Assembly (NCBI RefSeq): GCF_021347895.1
Contig: NC_067122.1
Coordinates: forward strand, 11,273,983-11,337,982
Length of the DNA stretch: 64,000 nucleotides
Reading direction: 5' to 3'
DNA from: Acanthochromis polyacanthus
Taxonomy: Eukaryota; Chordata; Actinopteri; Pomacentridae
The first letter of the stretch is position 1, and the number at the start of each line of letters is the position of its first letter. Both the position numbers and the translations under genes were made by a program. Of the stretch, positions 15,083-26,149 are shown one piece after another. The notes under the pieces are model-generated. The model saw only the letters and a list, made by a program, of their open reading frames with translations, made no database searches and was not told where the DNA came from.

Positions 15083-15094
15083 TCCTTTCTTTCT
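15033..15094. repeat. (CTTT)n microsatellite
   Basis: About fifteen CTTT/TTTC units with a single irregularity near the right end. It is a homopyrimidine tract on the + strand. Confidence 0.95.
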
Positions 15095-16851
15095 GCTTCT
15101 CCAAGATTTTCATTTCAGAAACCCATAAAGCATTCATTATTTATTATTCATTCGGAATTTGTTCGGAATGCAAGTGTGACAGATTATGAAATATCACAAA
15201 GCAAAACCTGGCATTGTGTTCTAACACTCACTCGCTCGCATACACACAAGTATTAGTTTCTCTGCTTCTCTCTCTCCTGCACTCACATACAACCTTCTGC
15301 CAAACCACATGGAATTGTCCAATGATGACCATCCTGTATTCCTGTTTACTTAGTGTCAGTTAATTTGATTAAAATCAACATAATCAGTTTGGGGTTTTCG
15401 AGGGCAGCTTTTGTAATGTCATAACATCCAGGCTTTAATTTGTACGCCACCTCAGAGAGTGTTTCACTGGGATACCTTAGTGTTTCCACTTTTAATCTGC
15501 TCTTTTCCAAGAATTTGTCTCATTATTGGACATAGTTCCTTCCTTTGTCCCTCGAGCGATCTAAAAAAGCTTGCAGCGTTCAGCACCCCCTGGTCTCAGT
15601 GAGAAATAATGCGAACATCCATTATTCAGTTATTCAGTTTAAAAGCACCAATACAGAAACCTTTTCTTGCCTCCATTTTGTGCTACTATGCAAAAAAGCA
15701 GACTAAATTTTGGAAATGTCAATGTTTCACTTATTAAATGATTTGCATTCTGTTTTTTCCACATTACATGAACAGTGGTCAGTCATATGCTAATTTCTCC
15801 TAATTGTAGACGTATACGTGGCAAGATTTGGTCATAAAACACCCAAACTGCTAATTTTTCTCAGCCCCTTAGTGTGTGTGTTTTTTTTTGTTTTTTTTGT
15901 GGCTAAACAGTTGAGCTTTCCCAGGGTGGTTTCCAGCGGCAACACTCTGAAAATGTCAATTTTCTCAGAGATGAGTGGAGTAAATTGCACGACTTCGGTT
16001 GTTCAAACACTTGAGAGATTATTAAACCGGTCCTTTCACACTCACACACACACACACACAACACACACACGTATGCATGCATGCAACAACACATGTACTC
16101 AAACGGGCGCAAACACAAATGCACACACACACACATTTGACAGATACACACAAACAAAGCACACGAACACGATTTAACACCGGGCTGAAAGGGTAACGCA
16201 GTAAAGCAGGCATTAAACCCCGTGGGAAAGTTCAAATATGAGACAATTCAGCTGCTAAAAGCTCTTAACTCTTACACCTAAAGACCCTTAAAGCCTGTTT
16301 GCGGACGTCATAGAGCTTTAGAGCTGAGAGTTAAAGTCGTCAGGGTCAAAAATCACTTCAGTTTCCACGGTGAAATCTCCTGATCAAAAGAGACACGTAC
16401 AAGGACGGGACCATTCATTCGTATATCCCACTCTTTCTCCGTCTCTCTCTCTCTCTCATCAGCCTCCCACACTCACAGGCAAACAGATACACTTATAAAG
16501 ACATTCAAGCTTTCATTCACACAGTCGCATCCTTGAAAAGCCTTTATCTGTCCGCCAAACATACCCACCACCACAAATGAACAAGCAATAAATGCGGAAA
16601 AGTAGCGCCGCATGCTCCTACACACCCGAGTGGACACACACACCTACGTATGCAGAAGCATTGTGTAGGGCTGCGCCACTGTGCGACTAAAGGTGACTGA
16701 TGACTTCAAGGGTCGGTGAGTCCCGCTGTCTGACTCAGCGAGACAGAATACAGCTGTCCAGCCCACTACATGCACACAAGCGAACACATGCGCTCACACA
16801 CAAGGACACACACATGCATATTCATCTCTGCATGTAGCTATAGACAGAACA

Positions 16852-16870
16852 CCCCCCCCCCCCCCCCCCC
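16852..16870. repeat. poly(C) run of 19
   Basis: Nineteen consecutive C residues follow GACAGAACA. Homopolymers of G/C this long are rare in vertebrate DNA and are poorly sequenced, so the length should be treated as uncertain. Confidence 0.95.
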
Positions 16871-17654
16871 TCCGCTGTCTCTCTGGTGGTGATGGAGTGA
16901 ATAAAAAGAGTGAAAAGATTAAATTATTAGGTGACCGATTTGAGTGACACACATTTCAGGGGCTCTCCTCGTCTCTTTAGCTCTCCCCTCAATGAAAGAG
17001 TGAGGTGTGAAGGAGTTGCACAAATGTGTGACTGGAGGAGCAAAGTGTCCATGCGTTTGCTTTTGCCTGCTCTCCTAAAGCTGTAATGAGGCCTCAGGGA
17101 AGATGCTGAGGGCTCTTCACACAACTCAAAGAGCCTTTTAGGCCTTTCGAGAGTTGGCCCCTTTTCAGCGCCTGTGTGGGAAAGCCCTGCGAGAAATAAA
17201 TTCAACTGACAACTCGCGTCAAAATAAAAAAAAAACCTGTGCTTTACTTAAATATATCGATAATAAACATCTACCATCTTTCAGAATAAATGCACATCTC
17301 TTACCTTTATTGTCATGTACTGTAGCCACTTCCTAGAATCTTTCTCGTTCTCTACATCTTCTATATACTTGCAGACAGGTCCTTCATAATTTAAAGACCC
17401 CTTCCAGTGACAGAGTTATTAACTTGTTAAAATGTGCAGATGTCATTTAGTCGGTTGAGGATATGTCTTGTGCCAGATAAGCAGGTAGTGTCACGGTGAA
17501 GTATTTTCACTTTTAAAATGCAGCATACCAACAGTTTCAAACCAAAAGTATCTACCCTCTATGTGGGCTTTCTGTATCATTCTTCTTCTTGCCGATCACT
17601 CCAGTACAACAACATATCATTGTGTAGAGTAGTTTTACAGTGTTTACTGCAGAG

Positions 17655-17755
17655 CCTTGGTGAGCTGGCGTGCTCGAGCGGCAGTGAGAAGAGGTTGAGA
17701 GCTTCATGGAGCCCCACATTCTGAAGGAGCTGTTGAGCGTTAAGTTACATCTAAG
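17655..17755 (+). repeat. dispersed repeat family A, copy 2
   Basis: The core GAGCTGGCGTGCTC at 17662-17675 differs by one base from copies 1 and 3. It is followed by a purine-rich stretch, then CACATTCTG and TTACATCTAAGC, the same block order as copy 3 at 43582. Boundaries are approximate. Confidence 0.65.
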
Positions 17756-17950
17756 CCAAAACCTCTAAATATGTTGTTTTGATACACAGAGGCAAATGTA
17801 AGAAACAGCTACATGGACAACCACTACCACAAGATGTCTGGTGTTGTAGTTGGCTTTATTGCCAATTAATCAGGACTAAGAGCTCTGAGAAGCTACAGCC
17901 AATTACTTTAAAATAAGAAGCTATTCCAGTTTTACTGATGTTTGGCTCTT

Positions 17951-18290
17951 AAAGGAATGGTGTGACAGTTTGGGGAATGCACTCATTAGCTTCTTTGCCG
18001 GAGGTTAGAAGCAAAGATCGATGTCCCTCTCAGTTCTTTACGGTGGATATAAAGCCACTACTAGCAGCTGGTTAGCTTCACGCAAAGAGTAGAAAGAGCT
18101 CAATTTACAGAATCACCCTGCAATCACCTCTAAATGTTTAATGTTGGCTAATCCATAAAGAAGCTGTCTAAAAATGACACAGTGTGGCTTTGTGGGTCAG
18201 ATTAGTTGTTGGCACGGTAACCTTCTGGAGTCTTGGTTGATTCTCTGGCAGTCTCACGGTGATGCTAACCAGCTGGTGGCTGTAGCTTCA
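17951..18290 (+). repeat. decayed interspersed repeat common in spiny-rayed fishes
   Basis: Blocks in order (AAAGGAATGGTGTGACAGTTT, CTTCTTTGCCGGAGGTTAGA, AGATCGATG, CAGCTGGTTAGCTT, ACCTTCTGGAGTCTTG, AACCAGCTGGTGGCTG) match a repeat I remember from many percomorph genomes. The copy is heavily diverged and has no coding potential. The identification rests on memory rather than alignment. Confidence 0.55.
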
Positions 18291-19477
18291 TGTTTACCAC
18301 ATAGGCCTGGGAGAATATCTTTGGATGCTTTCAAAAGCAAAAACATTTGGAGGTTTTAGTTGGTGCCATTTTAAAGTTTAATTTTGATTTATGGAGTTTG
18401 TAAAAAAAAAAAAAAAAATGTTATGCGCATAATGTGCTTTTTCTTGAGGTTTTATGTTCAGCTGAGCAGAGGCACTTTGGCAAAATAGGCTAAGAATAAA
18501 ATTTAAACAAAGAGCCTCAAGTCAATGGATGAATTTAAATGTTTTTACGCCTCGCATTCCTGCAAAATCGATGCGTACATTGGCTTCACGGTTTATCTTA
18601 ATACATGCTTTGAATGAGAATCAACATACCAATGTGATACAATTTATACCTGCTTTAACCTATCCACTCCGTTTGCTGTTCACCTCATTTTATTTTCAGC
18701 CAAATAACATTTTGCATTTAGTCTGTCCAATCAATATTTTTTCCGTCACGCCAGTGGAATTCCAATTTGGTTCCTGAAAAGATTCAATTTAGAAAACGGG
18801 CGTGTTAGCTTGATTGAACTTGATCACATTAATAACAGTGTAGCCTTTCTTTTACATTTTATTGGAGGTATTTATATAGGAGGGCATCCCACTCGGTTTT
18901 ACATGATGCACTGAATGCAGCAAATTGGTGAGAGGCCTCGGATTCCTATGGAAGCATTAATTGTGATCCAAACTGCCTTTATATTTTTTTAACCAACCAG
19001 TACAACAGACTTCTTTCAACATCCTTGGGTTTCCTTTTCTCCATATATAATCCTACATAAGCCAGTTATTTCCCACCACAGCTTCCTGTAGAGGCCTGAC
19101 CTTATCATAATGCTGTTATGTTGTTAGAATAATATGAAGACAGAGAATGTAAGATCAAATGGATGTAGATGCATTACACTTGTTGGCCGACTGAGGCAAC
19201 TGTTGGGGGAAAATTTGGCTGAGTGTCTTTCTATTCCTGCAATGGAAATAAAACTGTTCATAGAGCTGTTAAAAGCTGTTGTTGATGAAAAGCCAACAAT
19301 CAGTTTACTGACTAACTGATGGTATCATTATCATGACACTCTTAGTCACAATAGGACTATGGGCGTTTTATTTAAGGATTTCATGTAATCTCATAAAATC
19401 GATATTAAAAATATTAAAATTTAATTGATGCAAAAGATGTATTTTATTTTTGTAAGTAGTTTTTTTTTTTTTTTTAG

Positions 19478-19622
19478 GCAGACAGGAAAGTAGAGGAGAA
19501 GAATGGGAGGAAGACCTCCAGCAAAGGGGAATGAGCTGGAATTGAACCCAGGCCACTGTGTCGGAGACTATAGCTCCCATTTATGGGTCGCTCACTCAAC
19601 TAGTTGAGCTATCTGGGCACCC
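19478..19622 (-). mobile_element. tRNA-derived SINE fragment
   Basis: Read on the minus strand, the stretch begins with a tRNA-like head. An A-box-like TAGCTCAACTAGTTGAG lies at 19595-19611 and a B-box-like GGGTTCAATTCC at 19538-19549, the two internal promoter elements of RNA polymerase III. The A-box and B-box are about 45 bases apart, slightly wider than in a tRNA. A 15-base run of T just left of the element on the + strand (19461-19475) would be its A-rich tail in the minus reading. No full cloverleaf forms, so this is not a tRNA gene. Confidence 0.7.
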
Positions 19623-21563
19623 TCAAAAGATGTACTGTCCCATCAAGTATTGCTTTCTAATGTTTACAATTATTAAAGGGAGCTTGATCAACTGTAGCGA
19701 CAATGGAGCTGTAAGTGGGCTCATAAAATTACTTTGTTGTGCTCTCACTTTGTGGCTGCTTTCCCACAATTGAGTATTGATTTAAGGTTCCAGAGCAGGC
19801 CCGAGTGCATCAGTCGGTTTTTGTTGAAGTGTTTCGTTGAAGTTTAGACATCAGTGCTTGGAAATGAGAAGTCTAATCTTCCAAAATGATTGATGAAAAT
19901 TGGGATAAACTATGATGCAGAAAATGACACTTCAGTCAGATATGCTGGTACACGAAACACTGTATTCAGAAAATCAATGTATGATAAATACTGAACAACA
20001 AAATCACCATTCAAGACGTTAAAGTAGTTTTTATGATGAGCCTTAGAATGTGTTTGGGAATTCACTAAATACTGCATTTCCTTCACTCTGCTCCTTTTTA
20101 CAGACCATAACTGATGTTAGTGATTACATGAGAGACTAATCGTATTGAATGTGGAGTCAATATTGGTTGTAATCACAGTCATAAAGTTACAGTGTTATGT
20201 TGTGTTTTACTGTCTGTAGTAATTCAGATGTTCTGCCGGTGTATTGATCTGTGTCTGTTAAGGCTGATTGAGCATAATAGAGACTAATAGAAAATTCACT
20301 TTATTACACGCAGACTCGCACACTGCCAGTTGATGTATACAACAGAAAACAAATTCCAAACAGGGACAAGCATTTCCAGGCTTCCTCTTCAGAAATATGA
20401 CACCTTTGTGTGAATAAAAATCAGGATTTTCATTTTCTCCACATCTAGGGAAGTGCACATTCAAATTTGGATGTTAATAGACTTCTGACTCAGAACTGTG
20501 ACCTTGTGGTTAGAGCACCTTGTACCATTTTGAAGAAATGAAGAATCTGAAGGTCAGAAAGGTTTGGTGACCATGTAGGATATTGCTCTCTAAATGAGAA
20601 CTGTCGTGGAAAAAAAATGACTTGGTTGATGGTAGAAACAGCTGCTTTGTATGTCAGTAGACACATTTTTTTTATGTTTACACCACCTGCTGGCATGTGG
20701 GACATTTAAGATACTTATTATGAAGCGAAGAGGATAGAAAGTGCATGCAGCTTGTGCATGTTTTGACATCTGCAGATCAAACTTTCCAAATATAGGACAA
20801 TTACGAGATTGAAGGTGTTCATATTTTGCTTTAGTTCCAACATTTTCTCTCTGTTTCCCCAGTAACAAAGAGGTAAGAACAGCTCATCTTCTTACAACAA
20901 TTTTCCATTCGTGCAATGCAACATTTCTGCAGGGACTGTGATTTATTTGCAATGATTTAAAGAACAACAATAACACTTGGTTTGGAATATCTGTAATTTG
21001 GGTTTCGCCAACTTGTGTCATGCGGCATAATTTCGTACAAAATAGTAATGTTGCAAAATTCCAAAAGGTGACCTTAATTTTTTTGGACTGCTGGACAATC
21101 ACTTGAGGTGCTTTTCAGGTTCAGCCAAGTCTGACATCCAGGATCTTTTAAGTGCAGCTGAAGATGTCTGAACGTCCACAAATAGCCACTAAATGTTGTG
21201 TATGTGAGAACGTGTCTGCATGAGGGAGGAAGGATTGACGACGAAGGCTTTGACCTCAGTGTGTAGGCTGCGGCAAAGACACATATGATAGCATCGCTTT
21301 CTTTCTCTGCGCGCACACACACAGACACACAGACACGCAAACACTCGCGATAGCATCTCCCTGGTGGGTTGCCTCTAAAGAGTCTCCTCCATCACTGACT
21401 GCAGAGGCCCTTTTACTGCAACAGAGAGATCACTGCATCGAAAGCACACACACACACACACACGTTCCAGAGGCACGCAAGAATGTACATGCTGACTCAA
21501 GAAGACACACATACAATGAGCACACACACACACACGCACACATATACAAACATGTATACGTAG

Positions 21564-21567
<4 letters not shown>

Positions 21568-21597
<30 letters not shown>
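21568..21597. repeat. (CA)n microsatellite
   Basis: About fifteen CA units, the longest of several CA tracts in the 21310-21600 cluster. Confidence 0.95.
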
Positions 21598-21600
<3 letters not shown>

Positions 21601-22570
21601 GGGATCATGGATCTATCCTGCTATACCACTGCAGCGGTCACTGCAGCCTCTCTCAAATTAAAAAGAAAAAAAATCGAGCTGAATAGACATTTTATAATAG
21701 AAACATTGTGTGTTGCAAACACCAGTGTTGGATCAGTCCTTGAGCTCTCTTTAACTGTGACTGCAGAAGGAAGATTTTTTTTTTTTTCAAACAGGCTTTT
21801 CTCAAATAATTTGTCCACAACTCAGCAAGTAAAACTCCGCTTTTAAATCAATGCATACTGAGAGTTTCTTTTTTATACCGGGCCAGATATGAAAATGTAA
21901 CACCTTATTCACCTTTGAATGATTAAATACAGACAACATGCTGCTTTTCAAAATGATTGTTGGAATATTGATTCTTTAATGGACAAAATGCTCACAGGAT
22001 CCCAACTTGGAGAGATATCTATTAATTATGTTCTGATGTAATTTACACACAAGTTAAAAGTAGAATTAAGATTGCTTTAAAACTCCCTAAAGAAATAGGA
22101 GTGTGATCCATGAATGTATATTTAGAGAAATGTGTGTATAGTTTAATTATTCAACAGGCCACATAATGCAGTAACTTCTACTCTCTTACACCACGCAACT
22201 TCAGCATGCAAAAGACAGAAAGTCCAGGGGAAAGAAAGCATCCTTATTCGAAGCATAACGTCAGCCCATATGCTAATTCACAGAACATGAAATATTTTCC
22301 TAACCATATAACATCAGTTCTGAAACATTTGTAAGTGGGGCCACAGTTACACAGCCAATGTTCTGGTTTGCACTCTGTGTTACAGCATGGTGTGTTCAGA
22401 TTTGTCAAGGCTGCAGGATTACAGAGTTTAGGCTGACATACGGTTGAGAGCAAATGCACTGGAAAGTCTGCATTTGGACCAATCAGACATTTTGTACTGC
22501 AAAACTAAAGGCCTGAATTAAATGTCTGGATCAAGCAGATGTCCAGCACAGTGATCTTTTCCTGGTCGCT

Positions 22571-22996
22571 TACACTGACCAGCCACAACATTAAAATCAC
22601 TTGCTTTCTGCAGGAAACCTCGGGGGTCTTAGCATTCATGTGGATGTTACTTTGACACGTAACTAAACAAACAAAGTGCACTCCTACAGCTAAACCCTAA
22701 CCCCAGAAATTGCTTAAGAATAGCTTGAGGATCACAAGCAAGAGTTCACGGTGTTGACCTGCAAGCTCCTCAGATCCCAGTATGAGCTAATATCAGTGAG
22801 ATGCACTGGAGAAAACCTGATCCTCAGCAACCTCAACCCGCAACCCAAAAGAACTAAAGATCCCTTTCCAAGGTCTCAGTGCCACACCGCAGGAAACCCT
22901 CACAGGTCCGGTATCCATGCCCCGATTGGTCGGAGCAGTTTTGGCAACAAGTAGGGGATCTACACGATATTAGGCAGGTGGTTTTATTGGTGTGTC
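22571..22996 (+). mobile_element. internally deleted Tc1/mariner-like element
   Basis: The left end, TACACTGACCAGCCACAACA, matches the inverted repeat of a widespread fish Tc1-like family. About 35 bases in, sequence jumps to what is normally the late part of the transposase gene (CATTCATGTGGATGTTACTT, then GAGTTCACGGTGTTGACCTG). The right side ends with ATTAGGCAGGTGG and a degraded terminal repeat. Most of the transposase, including the helix-turn-helix, is missing. The remnant has stop codons and frameshifts, so the copy is inert. Family assignment is from memory of the consensus. Confidence 0.75.
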
Positions 22997-22999
22997 ACT

Positions 23000-25900
23000 G
23001 CATTTCTGTTAGTTTTGTAATGCAGCTATAATTTTTAAATAAGCTATTTCATCCCATTTGTATGTTTTTGTGGGAACAAATGCTCAACACATATCCGTTG
23101 TTCAGAGGTATTCAACTGAGTTGACTTTAATGCATAAAATAGAGGCAGCCTATGGCATTTTTATTAGACAATAATTATTCAAAGTCCACACTTGACAGTT
23201 TTGAAGTTTAACAGCTGGATCCTCTACATCTTGTCAATGTTAAAGAACAAACTTCCTGCAATGACTCCTGTCTTTGCCATGTTTTTTTTACGATCCCTTC
23301 AAATTGAAGACTATGTACAATTTTTAAGAGTGCAGCCATGGCCAGAGGCGTGTAAAATAAGCTGGGAAAAATGGCCACAATATAAACATAGTTGTGGACT
23401 TCTAAATGATGTTTTTAGTGTTTATCTTGGCCTAAGTCAGTCCAGTCACTACTTTATTAAGGCACAGAGATGTAGAGGGGGGCTGAATGGAGTGAGTGGG
23501 AGAATAACTGACAGGGAAATTGCAGAGGGAAATTATTGTTATTCCACAATTAAATTATATATACTGGGTGGAATCACCCCTGACAGGGCTGACCATAGCA
23601 GCGCTCCTAATGTGTGCATGTGTATGTGAGAGTGAGTGTGAAACTTTATCCGACTACCAAGGCCACTGAGGCTATACTGGCAGGGAGGAGAATGTAGAAA
23701 GAGAATCGGAAGGAGAGCGAATTAAAGAGAAAGGAAAGTACTAACATCAACAGAGTGAAGCAAAAACAGTCTATTTTAAGGCTGAGTGGGTGTTAGGAAA
23801 AACACAGCAAACCCCCAGTAATGAACCTATTTTGAACAGTTGTGACGACAACAGAGTATGTAAAATAAACCATCCTTGATTTTCGCCGGGGAAATCGGAC
23901 CGCAGTCACACTGTATGTTTGGGCGAAAACATATTGCAGATGCTGTGAAAACCCTTTCATCTTCAATTTGGGCCATTTCTCAAGCAGAAATCTGACCTTG
24001 TCCTTGTCTGAAAGCATTAAAAACACACTGTCAAATGTGAAAAATGAATGGGTTTCAGATATAAAAAATGGCCGCTCAGTCTTCATTCTTCATGAAACAA
24101 TGACTCTTTGAATACACAAGGTTTCGGGTGATATGTAAAGTAAACTAGCCCTATTTTCTATCCAGTGAAATTAATGATCCATGAAACGTGGGCAAAAACA
24201 AAGAAGAGGGTTACACTAGCTTGTGTTGGTGTTGGCTTCAGCAGGCCACCAGAAAAATTAGATTGTAGTATAAATTTTAGAGATCCCTGGATTTTTTTTT
24301 AATGTAACAATGATCTCTCATTTACTCATGTTTAACTTTTTTTCTGTAAAAAAAAAAAAAATGACTTGAAGCCATTTGAACAGTCTCACAGGTTCTAATA
24401 AGGAGTCATTATTTTTGAAGTATAATGTTGTATTTCTCCCTAGATCTATTGGGAAATTTCCTTTCTGCTTATTTTAATCATATAGGAGCAATACTGCCAA
24501 GATCTGTTTCAAGGTCATTTACACCTCAAATTTGATCCATTTATTGCTTCATTACAGACAGATCTGATGGATGATATGTAGTTCATTTGCATTATCTCCA
24601 CCTTGACTTTCTATCACTGCAAGCTAGTTCTGATTTGAAGATGTTGCCAGGAGATCTATCTTGCTTGCTGTCCTCTTGTATCAGGAAACAAAGTAGCTCT
24701 TGTATGGTGCACGTTTTCTTTAAAAGAGCACATGATGAGGGATCTGCTATATCTCCCCACCCTCCACATGTTTCGTATATGCAGCTTTATGAGTCCGTCA
24801 ATGAAATCAGATCCCCCGTGGATCACTTTGATGGAAAAGCCTTTTTTTCTGCATGTGTTTTTTTTCTCTCCTCTCATTTCTGTCTCCATTTCTGTGTGCA
24901 AAATCTAGAGAGAATCAATAAGTGTTGTGTTTCTTCATTGCGCCGACTGGGACTGCGTATGTGTTTGGTTGTAATGACAGTCAACCTTGTTTTTCATTCC
25001 ACTTTAGGTCGATACTGCATATGAGACAGAGTGTAGTTTATGAGAGAGCTAATAGTCAGAGACAGCAGTGACCTGGTTATGAGCTAGAAGAACAAGCACA
25101 TATCAAAGAAATGTGTGTTCATATGTGTGCGCATGAATAAATAATGAGTTAAAGCTCAATATGATGACTTTGCGCAACAGCGGCACCCTGAAGAGAAAGT
25201 TAAAATTCAGAGATGCTGTGTCTTAGTTTTCATCATGAAAGAGAACCAGTGATGTTAGCTTTATGTATATTATAAAATTGTCTTAGTGAGCTTTAAAATT
25301 ACAATAATTTCCTGAATCCTCTGTCCTCAAATAAAGAAAAAGCATCAAAAATACACAAAGGGGCAATATCTCATCCACAACAATGAATTAGTTTCTTAAT
25401 AAACTACATTAGATGATTTCCTGTGGTCATCAGCTCTTTACATAAATTGTTAAAAATAATTTTCACAACCAAAGGGGAAAATCCAAAATGGTTCCACATT
25501 TAAGTCATGAAAAATACTTTTCTGCCTCATTTGTGATTTCTCAGAAGCACAAAATGTTAGTTTTTGTTGGTTTATGTCATGTAATTTAGCAGTCTTTTCA
25601 ACCTTTCTGAATTGTGTCCTTTCAAAATAAAGCAATGTGTACTCCCCTTGTCAGGTTTAATATTGTGCATTGTAAGCCAGGAATTGACCACCATAGATTA
25701 TTTGTTGGATTAATTTTAAAAGTCCAATGGGAAAGCAAATATATTTATGTAAAAGTAGACATAATTTGACATTGCAGAATTTCTTTATCGTTTGTTTAGA
25801 TACCTTCAGTCCCTCAAATTATTTTGCCGTGTCTTTTAGGGTTCTTGACTCACAGATTGGAGCCGGTGTCATAGAAAAAAGTCTTTATTGTCTCAACTTA

Positions 25901-26078
25901 CTTATTTATGGAAGGCTATCAGTTCAGTTTTCCTCTGTAAAATTTAAGGGCAAAAGGGAGCAAGGACTTGAACATGTATTTTGGATGAAATTTATTTTGA
26001 CATTTTTAACCGTCAGACCAATAAGTGGCACCAAGACTGTGTTTTTCTAACAATCAGTTTTTCTGTTCTTCTGTCCAG
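23000..26078. other. upstream intron, right end before the first slit3 exon
   Basis: No further exon or named repeat is seen. Open frames of up to 145 codons (23192-23629, 24587-25024) show no recognisable domain, and their composition is that of random AT-rich sequence. The segment ends in a TTTCTGTTCTTCTGTCCAG acceptor. Confidence 0.5.
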
Positions 26079-26149
26079 CACCCTCAACAACAACAACATC
26101 ACCCTCATCCCGCTGTCCAGCTCAACCACATGCCCAAGCTGCGGACACT
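26079..26149 (+). CDS. slit3: slit3 exon: last LRR of domain D1, one base short
   Basis: The acceptor TTCTTCTGTCCAG precedes and the donor GTGAGT follows. In the expected frame (first base completes a Leu codon) it reads TLNNNNITLIPLSS, the conserved LRR before the D1 C-terminal cap, where the asparagine ladder marks the LRR concave face. After Ser-Ser (26121) the frame breaks. One T is missing next to 26122, and with it the remaining bases encode the expected Phe-Asn-His-Met-Pro-Lys ending. The exon is 71 bases, whereas every other single-LRR exon of this gene measured here is 72 (or 75 for a 25-residue LRR). Splice sites are intact, so a sequencing or assembly deletion is the simplest explanation. 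A genuine frameshift allele would truncate Slit3 in D1. Confidence 0.92.

Larger units (their letters stand above)
11261..17640. other. upstream intron, third part
   Basis: No exon is recognised. It contains pyrimidine-rich sequence (11390-11660), purine-rich tracts (13790-13970, 14100-14250, 14760-14920), a TTTC microsatellite (15033-15094), CA-rich patches (16040-16150) and a 19-base C run (16852-16870). One weak stretch at 11925-11970 resembles a tRNA-like repeat tail but is too short to call. Confidence 0.5.
18300..22570. other. upstream intron, fourth part
   Basis: No exon is recognised. It contains a 17-base A run (18402-18418), a tRNA-derived SINE (19478-19622), a CA-rich cluster (21310-21600) and otherwise ordinary AT-rich sequence. 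Confidence 0.5.

Noticed and set aside
19538..19611. Possible tRNA gene on the minus strand
   Set aside because: A-box and B-box are present but the arms do not form a cloverleaf, and the sequence continues into a SINE body.
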